From Polyangium sp. 15x6 (GTDB taxonomy: Bacteria; Myxococcota_A; Polyangia; Polyangiales; Polyangiaceae), in the NCBI RefSeq assembly GCF_029960785.1, contig NZ_JASBQE010000017.1, positions 101,576 through 165,575 on the forward strand: DNA of 64,000 nucleotides, written 5' to 3'. Position 1 is the stretch's first letter; every line of letters begins with the position of its first letter. Shown in pieces: positions 29,428-38,188 of the stretch. The notes under the pieces were generated by a model. The model saw only the letters and a program-made list of their open reading frames with translations, was not told the DNA's origin and ran no database searches. The position numbers and the translations under genes are program-made.

Positions 29428-30488
29428 TTCTTCGCGGGGCCCGCCGAGGGAGCCGCCGAACCGGCCGCGGGCACGGCCGAACCGGCCGCGGGCACCGCGG
29501 AGCCGGCTGCGGGGATCGCCGAGCCAGCCGCGGGCGCCGCCGAACTGGCCGCGGGCACGGCCGAACCTTCGGGCTTCGCGGGGGCCGGCGCGGGCTTGAT
29601 GCCCGCGAGCTCGAGGTCGAGCTTGATCCACTCCTCGAGGTCTCCGTAGAGGTCGGTGAGTTTGCCGAGCTCGACCTCGCGGCCGTTGATGAAGACCGTG
29701 GGCGTGCCGTCGAGGCCCACGCCGTCGGCTTGCTTCTTGTCCTTCTCGATGCGGCCGATCGTGTCGTCCGAGCCCATGTCCGCGCGGAACTTCGCGACGT
29801 CGAGCTCGAGCTTCTTCGCGTACCGCTCGAGGTCCGACTGCTCCAGGCGATCCTGGTTGTCGAACAGGAGATGGTGCATCTCCCAGAACTTGCCTTGCTT
29901 GAAGGCTGCGTTCGCCGCGCGTGCCGAGATCTCGCCGTGGGGATGGATGGAGAGCGGGTAGTACTTGTAGACGGCGCGCACCTGACCCGGGAACCGCTTC
30001 ACGAGGTCGTCGACCACCGGGTAAAACGCGCGGCACGCGGGGCACTCGAAGTCGGCCCACTCGACGATCGTCACGGGTGCGTCGGGCGGACCGAGCTCGG
30101 GCGAGCCGTCGGTCACCAGCGTCCGGACCTTCTTGGGATCGAAGCGAGCCGTGTACGCTTCCTCGCGCTCTTGCTTGCTGCGCCCGGCTTGCACCTGTTT
30201 GAGCAGAAACTGCGCCGCGGGAAAACACGCCTTGCAGGGCCGGTTTTCCTGGATGCACTGGGTGATCGGGACCGGCGTCTCGGCGCAAGGGGCGAGTAAC
30301 GTCGAGACCTGCGCCGTCCACTCGCGCCGCTCCCGCGGCGTGAGCTGACCGAGCTCGATTCCCGGGATGCTCGGATCGGGCGCCGCGGAGGGGGCGGGCT
30401 TCGATTCGCTCCGGTCGGACGAACCATGACAGGCGCCGCCGCTCCCGAGGAGGGCCAAGAAGAGAGGCGACCATCGCAGTAGGGACAT
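29424..30488 (-). CDS. DsbA/DsbG-type thioredoxin-fold lipoprotein
   Basis: A 354-residue lipoprotein (lipobox GGAC, Cys20). Residues about 135-295 are a DsbA-family thioredoxin fold: VTIVEWADFECPACRAFYPVV with the active site CPAC at 149-152, and the cis-Pro loop GTPTVFING. A second pair, CKAC, lies at 85-88. The last 50 residues are a low-complexity tail of GSAVPAA units encoded by a GC-rich repeat. It probably acts in periplasmic disulfide exchange. It is the first gene of a coupled operon; TAAGCT lies 9 nt before the ATG. Why it should be coupled to a DNA exonuclease is unclear. Confidence 0.87.
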   Translation of the reverse strand: MSLLRWSPLFLALLGSGGACHGSSDRSESKPAPSAAPDPSIPGIELGQLTPRERREWTAQVSTLLAPCAETPVPITQCIQENRPCKACFPAAQFLLKQVQAGRSKQEREEAYTARFDPKKVRTLVTDGSPELGPPDAPVTIVEWADFECPACRAFYPVVDDLVKRFPGQVRAVYKYYPLSIHPHGEISARAANAAFKQGKFWEMHHLLFDNQDRLEQSDLERYAKKLELDVAKFRADMGSDDTIGRIEKDKKQADGVGLDGTPTVFINGREVELGKLTDLYGDLEEWIKLDLELAGIKPAPAPAKPEGSAVPAASSAAPAAGSAIPAAGSAVPAAGSAVPAAGSAAPSAGPAKK

Positions 30489-30497
30489 CGCGGCGCG

Positions 30498-30503
30498 AGC
30501 TTA
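30498..30503 (-). promoter_or_regulatory. TANNNT box of the DsbA-like operon
   Basis: TAAGCT, then 9 nt, then ATG 30488 on the minus strand. Confidence 0.4.
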
Positions 30504-30605
30504 GTCGGACCCTTCGCGGGGCGCTAGCCCCGGAGCCCCGTCGCGCGACCGGGGTTTGGGGCGTCGCTCGGTTTGCCGAGCGTAGCCCCGTCGCTCGACT
30601 GGGTG

Positions 30606-30611
30606 TAGCGT
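30606..30611 (+). promoter_or_regulatory. TANNNT box of the response regulator gene
   Basis: TGTAGCGT: TAGCGT, then 6 nt, then GTG 30618. This favours 30618 over the in-frame GTG at 30612. Confidence 0.5.
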
Positions 30612-30617
30612 GTGCGC

Positions 30618-31361
30618 GTGCGGAGCATCTGCTATCGGTTTCCCGACCCTCGGCAGTTCGAGCAGATGATCGGTTCGGCCGGGGATTCCGAGCTCGAGCT
30701 CGGGCTTCCTTCCGGCGAATCGGTGGAAGACGGCGAGTGGGTGCTCGCCATCTTCGACGTCGGTCCGGAGAGACGGGCCACGTCCGCGGCGGCGCGCGCC
30801 TCGATCGGCCCCGAGGGTCCTCTCCTCGCGTTCGAACCTCGCGACTGGCGCAGGCTCGCGGACTTCGCGGCGATCGAGGCGTTCCATCGCCCCTCGTCGC
30901 GGCCGCCGGCGCGCGCCTCGCAGCCCGAGATCGAGCTGCCCCCGAGCTTGTCGCGCTCGTGGCCGCCGCGCGCCGGTGAAGGCGCGCAGATCCTCGTCGT
31001 CGACGACGACCCCGACATCCGCGACGTCGTGAGCGCGATGCTCGAAGCCGTGGGCCTCGTCGTCACGACGCGCACGAGCGCGGAGGAAGCGCTGGAGACC
31101 GTGCAGCGCGAGCACTTCGATCTGCTCGTGCTCGACTGGAACCTGCCGAAGATGACGGGCATCGAGCTCTGTCGGATGATCCGGCGCGACCTCAACATCG
31201 CGCTGCCCGTGCTGTTCTTGACGGCGAACGCGTCGAGCCAGGACATGGTCGAGGCGTTCGCGAGCGGCGCCGACGACTATGTCGTCAAGCCCTTCCGCGC
31301 GCCCGAGCTCGGCGCGCGCATCTTCAGCTTGCTGCGCCGGACCGTAGCTCGAGGAGCGTGA
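30618..31361 (+). CDS. Response regulator with unassigned N-terminal domain and C-terminal receiver
   Basis: A 247-residue protein. Residues about 1-95 form a small beta-rich domain (FEQMIGSAGDSELELGLPSGESVEDGEWVLAIFDVG) that may be PilZ-like, though the RxxxR and DxSxxG motifs are not clear. A Pro-rich linker leads to a C-terminal receiver (about 124-245): ILVVDDDPDIR acidic pocket, phospho-acceptor in LLVLDWNLPKMTG, LFLTANAS switch Thr and VVKPFRAPEL Lys. There is no DNA-binding output. Having the receiver at the C-terminus is the reverse of the usual order. No kinase gene is adjacent. It overlaps the convergent phosphoesterase by 38 bp. Confidence 0.85.
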   Translation: MRSICYRFPDPRQFEQMIGSAGDSELELGLPSGESVEDGEWVLAIFDVGPERRATSAAARASIGPEGPLLAFEPRDWRRLADFAAIEAFHRPSSRPPARASQPEIELPPSLSRSWPPRAGEGAQILVVDDDPDIRDVVSAMLEAVGLVVTTRTSAEEALETVQREHFDLLVLDWNLPKMTGIELCRMIRRDLNIALPVLFLTANASSQDMVEAFASGADDYVVKPFRAPELGARIFSLLRRTVARGA

Positions 31362-32508
31362 TCTCCGCGGGCGCGCCCACGCGCATCGGCGGGCCCCAGT
31401 AGCCCGTCCCGCGGCTCACGTAGATCTGCGTCTCGCCGAGACGATCGAGCCCCGCGACGAACGGCTGCTGCAGCCGCACGAACATCGTCGCGGGGAAGAT
31501 CTGCCCGCCGTGCGTGTGGCCGCTGATCTGCAGGCCCACGCCGTGCGCGGCGGCCTCGAAGATCTGGCGCGGCTGGTGCGCGAGCAGGACGAGCTCGCGG
31601 TTCGGATCACGGCCCGCCACGACATTCGCCATGTTCGGGCCGTGCCCCTTCACGTACGAGCCGCCGGTCCAGTCGTCGACGCCCGCGAGGTCGAAGCTCG
31701 CCGCGCCCTCGCCGATCGACACGCGCTCGTTGCGCAGCACGCGCACGCCGATGCGGCCGAGCTCCTCGATCCACGCCTCGGCGCCCGAGTAGTACTCGTG
31801 GTTCCCCGTGACGAAGTAGACGCCGTGCTTCGTGCGCAGATCCCCGAGCGGCGCGACGTGCTCGCGCAGCGCCTCGACCGAGCCGTCGACGAGGTCGCCC
31901 GTGATGACGACGACGTCGGGATCGAGCGCGTTCACGCGGCCGACGATCTCCGCGAGCCATGCGCGCCCGATCGTCGGGCCCACGTGCACGTCCGTGAGCT
32001 GCACGATGCGCGTGCCAGAGAGCTCCTTCGGCAACCTGCCAAGCGCCACGTTCACCTTGCGCACCGCGACCTCGCCGAGCGCCTCCGCCGCGCCCGAGCC
32101 CGCGAGGCCGAACGTGACCACGCCGGCCGAACCGGCGATCGTGCGGGAGAGGAACTTGCGCCGCGCGTCGTCGAGCGGGCGCGAGGCGAGCTTCGAGAGC
32201 GCGTGCACCGCGGCGCGCATCGGCTCGCTGACGAGTAGCGTCGAGACGAGCAGCGCCGCCACGCCCATCCACGTGTACACGACGAACGAGACGAGCGCGC
32301 CCGCCGAGCGCGGCAGGAGGCGCATGACCAGCATCGACACGGGCAGCGCGACGCCGAGCGCGACGAGCACGCGCTTGCCCCAGGTCTGCACGCGCTGATG
32401 CAACGCCGGCGCGCGCAGCAGCCGGTGCCAGAGGTAGAAGTGGATCGCGAAGACGAGCAGGGCGAAGACAGCGAGAAAGATCGCGTACTGGAGGACGGAG
32501 CGCTGCAC
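31324..32508 (-). CDS. Membrane-anchored metallophosphoesterase (YkuE/YaeI-like)
   Basis: A 394-residue protein starting at GTG. Residues about 8-27, 45-62, 70-93 and 126-145 are hydrophobic helices. The C-terminal 240 residues are a calcineurin-like phosphoesterase with every metal motif: QLTDVHVGPT (DxH), VITGDLVDG (GDxxD), VTGNHEYY (GNHE), LLAHQP and SGHTHGGQ (GHxH). Related YkuE/YaeI proteins cleave UDP-sugar-lipids or phospholipid pyrophosphates at the membrane; the substrate here is unknown. Its 3' end overlaps the response regulator gene by 38 bp, tail to tail. Confidence 0.9.
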   Translation of the reverse strand: MQRSVLQYAIFLAVFALLVFAIHFYLWHRLLRAPALHQRVQTWGKRVLVALGVALPVSMLVMRLLPRSAGALVSFVVYTWMGVAALLVSTLLVSEPMRAAVHALSKLASRPLDDARRKFLSRTIAGSAGVVTFGLAGSGAAEALGEVAVRKVNVALGRLPKELSGTRIVQLTDVHVGPTIGRAWLAEIVGRVNALDPDVVVITGDLVDGSVEALREHVAPLGDLRTKHGVYFVTGNHEYYSGAEAWIEELGRIGVRVLRNERVSIGEGAASFDLAGVDDWTGGSYVKGHGPNMANVVAGRDPNRELVLLAHQPRQIFEAAAHGVGLQISGHTHGGQIFPATMFVRLQQPFVAGLDRLGETQIYVSRGTGYWGPPMRVGAPAEITLLELRSGAAS

Positions 32509-32565
32509 GGGCGGAAGAATGCCACGCGCGGACGCGCGGCGCTCCGTCCGGGCCGCTCGATCACA

Positions 32566-33441
32566 CTACTTCACACAGACGCCGATCCCGTCGGGGAAGC
32601 TGTTCGCCCCGCCCTGGCAGAACATGCCATCGGGGCAGTCGTTGCCGCCCGTGTGGCAGAGCGCGAGGCACTTCTTGAAGGCGGCCACGCAGAGGAAACC
32701 CGCAGCGCACGGGCACGGGCCGTCGAGCCCGCTCGCGCCGGGCGCCACGCAGCTCGTCGTGCCGTCCTCGCGCACGAGCGTGCACGTGAGACCCTCGGGG
32801 CACGACGTGTCGTCGAGCAGCGTGCACTCCGTCGCGGGGATGCACACGGGGATGATGAACGGCGTGTCGTTCGCCGTGTCGTCGGCCATCGGCGCGGGCG
32901 CGCAGTACGTGTTCTCGGGACAAGCCTCGACCGCGCCGCAGCAGTAAGGCCTGCACGAGCCCACGCTCGACCCGGTGAGCGCGCAGCCGAGCCCCGGCGC
33001 GCAGTCGCTCGCGCGCGTGCACGGGTCGCCGGTGTGGAACGTACCCGGCGTCAAACACTGGGCCGACGGGCCGTTCGCGGTCGGCACGATCTGACACGCG
33101 ACCTGCGGCGTGCCGTCGGGGTTCATCGCGACGCCGCACCCGAGCGCGCTCTCGCTCGACATGCACCCGTTGCCGCACAGGTGCGTGTACGACGTGTTGC
33201 CGTCGGGCGGCGGGTTCGGCGGGGGAAAATCGATGCCCGTGGTCCCGCCGGCGCCGTCGGTCGTGGTCGGCCCCGTCGCTTCGCTGCCGGCCGAGGACCC
33301 GGGATCTTCGCCATCGAACGTCGTCGAACGCTCGTAGGTCGAGGCGTTGATCTGGATGTTGCACGCGACGCCGAGGACAGACGCGGCCGCGAGCGAGGAA
33401 AGCACGAAAAAGGAGTGGAGGAAGCGCTTCGTAGAGGCCAT
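32566..33441 (-). CDS. Cys-rich lipoprotein
   Basis: A 291-residue lipoprotein with lipobox LGVAC (Cys27) and a Thr/Ser/Gly-rich linker. The C-terminal 190 residues are Cys-rich, with repeated units of the type C-x-x-x-x-x-C (HTGDPCTRASDCAPGLGCAL, CPEGLTCTLV, GPCPCAAGFLCV) that resemble short disulfide-knotted EGF- or Dickkopf-like modules. No catalytic motif. It belongs to the same broad class as the lipoprotein at 7469-8650. It lies downstream of S55/propeller genes but 277 nt from them, and that gap shows no features. Confidence 0.78.
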   Translation of the reverse strand: MASTKRFLHSFFVLSSLAAASVLGVACNIQINASTYERSTTFDGEDPGSSAGSEATGPTTTDGAGGTTGIDFPPPNPPPDGNTSYTHLCGNGCMSSESALGCGVAMNPDGTPQVACQIVPTANGPSAQCLTPGTFHTGDPCTRASDCAPGLGCALTGSSVGSCRPYCCGAVEACPENTYCAPAPMADDTANDTPFIIPVCIPATECTLLDDTSCPEGLTCTLVREDGTTSCVAPGASGLDGPCPCAAGFLCVAAFKKCLALCHTGGNDCPDGMFCQGGANSFPDGIGVCVK

Positions 33442-33718
33442 GGCAAGAAGGGGTGCGAGCGCGGGAAGGAGAGCTCGAGTTTATCACCACGCCTCATTCA
33501 CGTCCCGTGCCGCAGGTCGCTCGCGCAAGGGAACGACGCGTCGGGATCCACCTCCGTCGAGAGATGCGGCGCGAACGGCGCGGCGGGTCCTCTGGATGCG
33601 TGGAGCCTCGAGCGCCAAGGCATGACGCCCGTGTCGCGGAGCGAGGTCGAGGCACATCGACCGCGCACCCTCCCCGCTCCCGTGGAAGGAGCAGGGAGAG
33701 CGTCAGGAAATCGTCGGA

Positions 33719-35788
33719 CTACTTCGCCTCGACGTCGCGCGTGACCACGTTGCCGGCGCTGTCGTAGACGCGGACGGCCACGATGTGCGCCCCGGGCGGC
33801 ACGATCGAGGCGATGTCGACGTCGAAGGCCTCGGAGGGCTCGTCGAGCACGCCGTCGCTCGGGAAGAGCGGGCGCCACTCGTCGGAGCCGGCGATCGAGA
33901 CCTCGATGCGGGCGATCGGGCCGAGGCCGTCGACGACCTCGCCCTTCAGCTTGCGGCCCTGCATCGCGAGCGCCTTGTAGACGGGAGGCGTGTTGTCGAC
34001 GAGGACCGTGGCCGACTCGAGCGAGTGCTTCTGCACGCGGTCGGGCGGGTTCGAAAGCTCGTCCGTCGCCTCGACGAGGATGCGGTACGGCCCCTCGGGC
34101 AGGCCCGTCGTGTCCCAGTCGAGCTCGGGCCGCGTGAGCTTTTCGCCCGGCTTCTGCACGCTGCGCCAGGTGTTCTGACCTTCGAGCCGGTACGAGACGC
34201 GGTAACGCAGGTCGTCCTGATCGGGGTTGTCGACGCGCCACGAGAGCTTGACCGAGCTCGACGGCCGCGGCGACTCGCCGCCCGAGGAGACGATGCCCAT
34301 CTTGCCGCTCTTGCTGCCGCTGTTCTTCGCCGTCGCGTCGATCGAGGTGATCACCGCGCGCGCGTTGTCGGTGACGAAGTAGAGCGTGACCTCGCGCAGC
34401 ACCGCCTTCGGGTCGCGGCTCCATCGCGCGCGGATCTGCACGTAACGGCCCGGCGGGCTCTGCACGTCCCCGGGCGCGCCGAGGCCCGCCGACCACGCGC
34501 TCCACGTCGCGTCGGGCGTCTCGGTGTTGCCGCTTCGCGTGGAGAGCTCGAGCTGGCCCTCCGAGCGCCACGCGAGACGACCGAACGTCGCGCGCAGGCC
34601 CGCGTCGAGCACCTTGCTCGTCCACACCGCGTCGGCGCCGCCCGTGCCCTTGATCTCGCGGAACACCACGGGGTCGGTCGTCGCGAGGAAGCGCTGCTTG
34701 CCGCTCACCACGACCGCGCCGATCTGACGCTCGTCCGTGTCGGCGACGAGGCTCGCGACGTGCGCCTCGTCGACCGTGTAGAGCCGCCCTTCGGCGCCCG
34801 TGCCCACGTACGGCGCGCCCGCGTCGTCGATCGCGAGCGAGACGTAGTGCGCCTCGTTGTCCGTGAGGAGTTGCTCGGCGATGCCGTCCTTGCCGAAGCG
34901 GTAGAGCATGCCCTTGCCGGGCTTCGAAGGCCGCGTCGACTGCGGGCCGGCTGGGCCCGTGCGGTTGCGCTTCGGCGGCGCGAAGCTCTCGCCCATCTTG
35001 TTCGCCACCACGAACATCGAGCCGTTCTTGCCGAACGCGATCGCCTTCACCTCGTCGGCGTCGAAGTCGTACGCGACCGTCGCGCGGCCCGGGCCCGTGA
35101 TCTTGTAGAGCAAGCCCTTGCCGTTCGAGCCCGCGTAGACCGTGCCGTCGTCGGCGACCGCAAGCGAGACGATGTGCGCCTCGTCGCTGTCGAAATGCAC
35201 CTGCGACTTGCCCGCTTGATCGACGCGGAAGACCTTCCCCTCGGGCCCCGTCGCCGCGTAGAGCGACTTCGACTTCGCGTCGAACGCGAGCGCCCAGACG
35301 TCCTCCGCGCCCGGCAGATCGCCGAACGCCGCCGCGGGGCCGCCGTTGCCGCCGCCTGCAGGCAAACGATAGAGCTTGCCGTCGGGGAACGTCCCCGCGA
35401 TGACATCGCCGTTCCACGCGACGACCATCGAGCTCACGGCCATTGCGCCCGTCGTCGCGACGAGCGTGGCCTTGCCGCCCGAGACTTTGAAGATCTTGCC
35501 GTCACTGCCGGTGCCGAGCAGCACCGAGCCGTCGGGCAGCACGACCGAGCTCCACACGCTGCTCGCGTCCTGCACGGGGAGCGATCCGAGCGTGAGGCCT
35601 GCGCGCACGTTGCCATTCGAGTCGACGCTGACGCCGGTCAGATCGCCGCCCTTGAGCTCGTCGATCGTGTCGAGCTGGAAGGTGCGGGTGCCGACGGCGG
35701 AGGCCGTCTTCGCGGGAACGACGGCGGCAGCGAGGACGAGCGCGCCGATGCCGAGGCGCGCGAGCTTTCCGGGGGAGAGGGATGTCAT
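33719..35788 (-). CDS. Secreted beta-propeller protein with C-terminal Ig/FnIII-like region
   Basis: A 689-residue exported protein (signal peptide to about residue 32). Residues about 70-390 contain repeated strands with VLPDGSVLLGTGSDGKIFKV, ALAFDAKSKSLYAATGPEGKVFRV, SLAVADDGTVYAGSNGKGLLYKI and similar units. This is a six- or seven-bladed NHL/WD-like propeller that resembles two-component sensor propellers. Residues about 400-690 are beta-sandwich (Ig/FnIII) modules, including LSWRVDNPDQDDLRYRVSYRLEG and VRVYDSAGNVVTRDVEAK. It is probably a binding protein at the cell surface. It follows the S55 peptidase gene by 46 nt on the same strand, so the two are likely an operon. Confidence 0.83.
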   Translation of the reverse strand: MTSLSPGKLARLGIGALVLAAAVVPAKTASAVGTRTFQLDTIDELKGGDLTGVSVDSNGNVRAGLTLGSLPVQDASSVWSSVVLPDGSVLLGTGSDGKIFKVSGGKATLVATTGAMAVSSMVVAWNGDVIAGTFPDGKLYRLPAGGGNGGPAAAFGDLPGAEDVWALAFDAKSKSLYAATGPEGKVFRVDQAGKSQVHFDSDEAHIVSLAVADDGTVYAGSNGKGLLYKITGPGRATVAYDFDADEVKAIAFGKNGSMFVVANKMGESFAPPKRNRTGPAGPQSTRPSKPGKGMLYRFGKDGIAEQLLTDNEAHYVSLAIDDAGAPYVGTGAEGRLYTVDEAHVASLVADTDERQIGAVVVSGKQRFLATTDPVVFREIKGTGGADAVWTSKVLDAGLRATFGRLAWRSEGQLELSTRSGNTETPDATWSAWSAGLGAPGDVQSPPGRYVQIRARWSRDPKAVLREVTLYFVTDNARAVITSIDATAKNSGSKSGKMGIVSSGGESPRPSSSVKLSWRVDNPDQDDLRYRVSYRLEGQNTWRSVQKPGEKLTRPELDWDTTGLPEGPYRILVEATDELSNPPDRVQKHSLESATVLVDNTPPVYKALAMQGRKLKGEVVDGLGPIARIEVSIAGSDEWRPLFPSDGVLDEPSEAFDVDIASIVPPGAHIVAVRVYDSAGNVVTRDVEAK

Positions 35789-35834
35789 GCGTGGGGCTTT
35801 CTTCGGACGGGGAGGAATCGTTCTTTTGGGGGGA

Positions 35835-37790
35835 TCAGCGCAGGACGTTGCGAACCTTCACGCGCACGGTGTCGCGACCGACCAGGAACTGCTTGAGCGG
35901 CACGGCAGACTGCACTTGCGCGACGAAGGTCTCGGGCGTGTCGGAGTCGACGCTCGAGCGGAGCGTGTCGATCGCGCCGGCGGGCAGGCGCGAGGCGATC
36001 TTGCCCTTGTAGGCTGCGCCGTTCTCGCGCAGCCGGAACGAGGCCACGATGCTCTCCGGATCGAAGGTCTGGTTCGGCAGGTTCGCCACGAGCTGCGCCA
36101 CGTTCTCGGGCGAGGGCAGCGGGCGCTCGACCTCGTAGCCGGGCGCGAGTTCGATCTCGACCTCGCGGCCCGCGAGCTCCGTGGGCACGTCGACCTCGAT
36201 GATCTTCGTCTCGGTCTTGCCCTGGAAGCGCTGCAATTCGAGCTGGATGTGCACCTTCGCGCCCGCGTCGATCTCGGGCTCGAGGATCTTCGCGCCGCGC
36301 AAGGTCACGACCTCGCGCTCGTAGGAGACCTTGACCTCGGTGTCGATGCCTTCGATCGAGATCGGCTCCCAGGGGTTGTTCAGGAGCGAGCCGATCGCGC
36401 GCACGAGCCGGCCGCGCACGAAGTCCTCGGCGCCCGGGGGATTGCCGCTGCCGGCGCCGAAGTCCGTGAGCGTGATCGTGCCCCAGCGGCCGATCTTCAG
36501 CTTGCTCGTGGCGCGGTAGGTGAGGTCGTTGCGCTCGGCGGCCGAGGTCTCGAACGCGTTGCCGATCGCCATCGCGACGAACGTGGGCGAGAGGAACTGA
36601 TCCTGCGCGACCTCGAGGTTCCACGTCGGGTGCGGGACGCCGCCGGGCGCGCTGATCGTGACCTTCATCGGGAAGATGGGCGCCTTGACGGACGAGTCGA
36701 CGACGATCGCGGCCTGTCGATCATTCACGAGCGCGCCGACCGAGCGCACGGCCTCGCCAATCTTGAAACTCCGGTTCTGGCTCGCCATGATCCAGTGCAC
36801 GCGCGCGACGGCCGTGGGCAGGGCCTCGACGCCGCCGCCGAGCATGGGGTGACCGAAGGCGACGAGCTTGTCGCCGCTCACGCGCGTGACGGTGCCGAGG
36901 CCCATCGCGGAGATGTCGCCGCGGATCATCTCGACGCCGATCGCGCCGCCGTCGACGAACTTCGTGGGCGCGTCGGGCGGCGGCTTCGTCGACGTCCCGC
37001 CGCCGGCCTGGAGCGGCTCCATACCCATCGGGCCGAGCAGGTTCTGCGCGATCTTGAGCGACGTCCCCGAGAGCCCGCCGAGCATGATGGGCGTCGAGGC
37101 GCGGGCGAGCGCGCTGCCCTCGGGCGGCGCGAGGAGGCTCGCCGCGCGGGAGGCGAGCTGCGTCGCGTGTCCTTGGAGGTCATAACTTTCGGGCGCGCCG
37201 TGGAACAACCGGGCGTGCTTGTCGCGCTTGACGCGGCCGTCGTCGTCGACCGAGGGCAGGGGGCCCTTGCCGGGGATGGGCATGATCGCCTTCGGCATGG
37301 GGCGCGCGAGCTCGTCGAGCATCGATTTGATGGGCGTGACGCCGGCGATGGGCTCGACGCCGAAGAGCCAGCCGTAGGCATAGGCGCCGATCATCTTGCC
37401 GTTCAGATAGATGGGGCTCCCGCTCATGCCGCCGACGGTGCGGGCGACGTCGAGGCGCGGGTGGTTCGGCGTCTTGATCAGGATGAGATCCTGGTTGGGC
37501 CGGAAATTCTTGAGGGTGGAGATGACCTCCACGTCGAAGCGCTCGGGGTTCGTCCCGGAGAACACGGTGAGGCCGTAGCCCTTCATGCCGGGTTTGACCT
37601 CGGAGAGGGGCAACGTATCGGGCGGGTCCGTGACGGCCTCGGCGACGCCCACGCCCACGAGGGCGCTCGTGATCACACCGAGGGCGAGGCCCGCGGGCAC
37701 GACGCGAGATCCGGGGAGGCGGTCGAGGAATGAAGATCGAGGAGAGGCGGGGTGAACTGCGTCGCGGACGGGGATGGAGCTTCTCGGCAC
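35835..37790 (-). CDS. SpoIVB-type (S55) serine peptidase-domain protein
   Basis: A 651-residue exported protein starting at GTG with a signal helix at about 30-50. The catalytic serine region is VGGMSGSPIYLNGKMIGAYAYGW (about 118-140), a strong match to the S55 family, and the second landmark is LVAFGHPMLGGG near residue 310, the conserved FGHP segment of SpoIVB-like peptidases. In Bacillus, SpoIVB cleaves an inhibitor to start membrane proteolysis; in non-sporulating delta-proteobacteria its targets are unknown. Residues about 420-650 are beta-rich and unassigned. It is upstream of the propeller protein, a plausible substrate or partner. Confidence 0.88.
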   Translation of the reverse strand: MPRSSIPVRDAVHPASPRSSFLDRLPGSRVVPAGLALGVITSALVGVGVAEAVTDPPDTLPLSEVKPGMKGYGLTVFSGTNPERFDVEVISTLKNFRPNQDLILIKTPNHPRLDVARTVGGMSGSPIYLNGKMIGAYAYGWLFGVEPIAGVTPIKSMLDELARPMPKAIMPIPGKGPLPSVDDDGRVKRDKHARLFHGAPESYDLQGHATQLASRAASLLAPPEGSALARASTPIMLGGLSGTSLKIAQNLLGPMGMEPLQAGGGTSTKPPPDAPTKFVDGGAIGVEMIRGDISAMGLGTVTRVSGDKLVAFGHPMLGGGVEALPTAVARVHWIMASQNRSFKIGEAVRSVGALVNDRQAAIVVDSSVKAPIFPMKVTISAPGGVPHPTWNLEVAQDQFLSPTFVAMAIGNAFETSAAERNDLTYRATSKLKIGRWGTITLTDFGAGSGNPPGAEDFVRGRLVRAIGSLLNNPWEPISIEGIDTEVKVSYEREVVTLRGAKILEPEIDAGAKVHIQLELQRFQGKTETKIIEVDVPTELAGREVEIELAPGYEVERPLPSPENVAQLVANLPNQTFDPESIVASFRLRENGAAYKGKIASRLPAGAIDTLRSSVDSDTPETFVAQVQSAVPLKQFLVGRDTVRVKVRNVLR

Positions 37791-37796
37791 GCGCAG

Positions 37797-37802
37797 AGCT
37801 TA
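37797..37802 (-). promoter_or_regulatory. TANNNT box of the S55 peptidase operon
   Basis: TAAGCT, then 6 nt, then GTG 37790 on the minus strand. It forms a divergent pair with the box at 37922. Confidence 0.6.
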
Positions 37803-37921
37803 GCGTGAAAATGCTGCGGGGACAGAGCCGCGAGCGTGGATCGATCGTGGCAATCGCGCCGGGTTCGTGGGAAAGGGCGCCTCGGGTCCGCGAAGTCGAG
37901 GCGAGTCGCCTCCGCCCGCGC

Positions 37922-37927
37922 TACGCT
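37922..37927 (+). promoter_or_regulatory. TANNNT box of the small membrane protein gene
   Basis: TACGCT, then 6 nt, then GTG 37934. Confidence 0.6.
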
Positions 37928-37933
37928 CGCCGC

Positions 37934-38185
37934 GTGTCCGGCAAGGACGTTGCCGTCGTCGCCCTCCTCATTCTGGGGTTCGCCTCGTTCGTGACCACGC
38001 ACGTGTGGCTCGCGGGGAGGCTGATTCTCCGCGGCTCGTCACGCCTGCGCGGCGCGCTCGCGCTCTTCGTGCCGCCGCTCGCGCCGATCTGGGGATATCG
38101 GCAAGGTTTCCGAAAAGGCGCCGTGTTGTGGGTGGCCGCGCTCGTCACGTACGTGGCGGCGCGGGTCGTCGCGCAGTTTGCGTGA
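37934..38185 (+). CDS. Small membrane protein
   Basis: An 83-residue protein with three hydrophobic segments (VAVVALLILGFASFVTTHVWLAG, LRGALALFVPPLAPIWGY, VLWVAALVTYVAARVVA). GTG 37934 is chosen because TACGCT is 6 nt upstream and the hydrophobic stretch starts at once; the in-frame extension upstream looks non-coding. Unknown function. Convergent with the next lipoprotein gene, 3 nt apart. Confidence 0.65.
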   Translation: MSGKDVAVVALLILGFASFVTTHVWLAGRLILRGSSRLRGALALFVPPLAPIWGYRQGFRKGAVLWVAALVTYVAARVVAQFA

Positions 38186-38188
38186 AGC

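Noticed and set aside
35376..37733. 785-codon antisense frame over the S55 peptidase gene
   Set aside because: The minus strand carries the GMSGSP and FGHP motifs; the plus frame has none.
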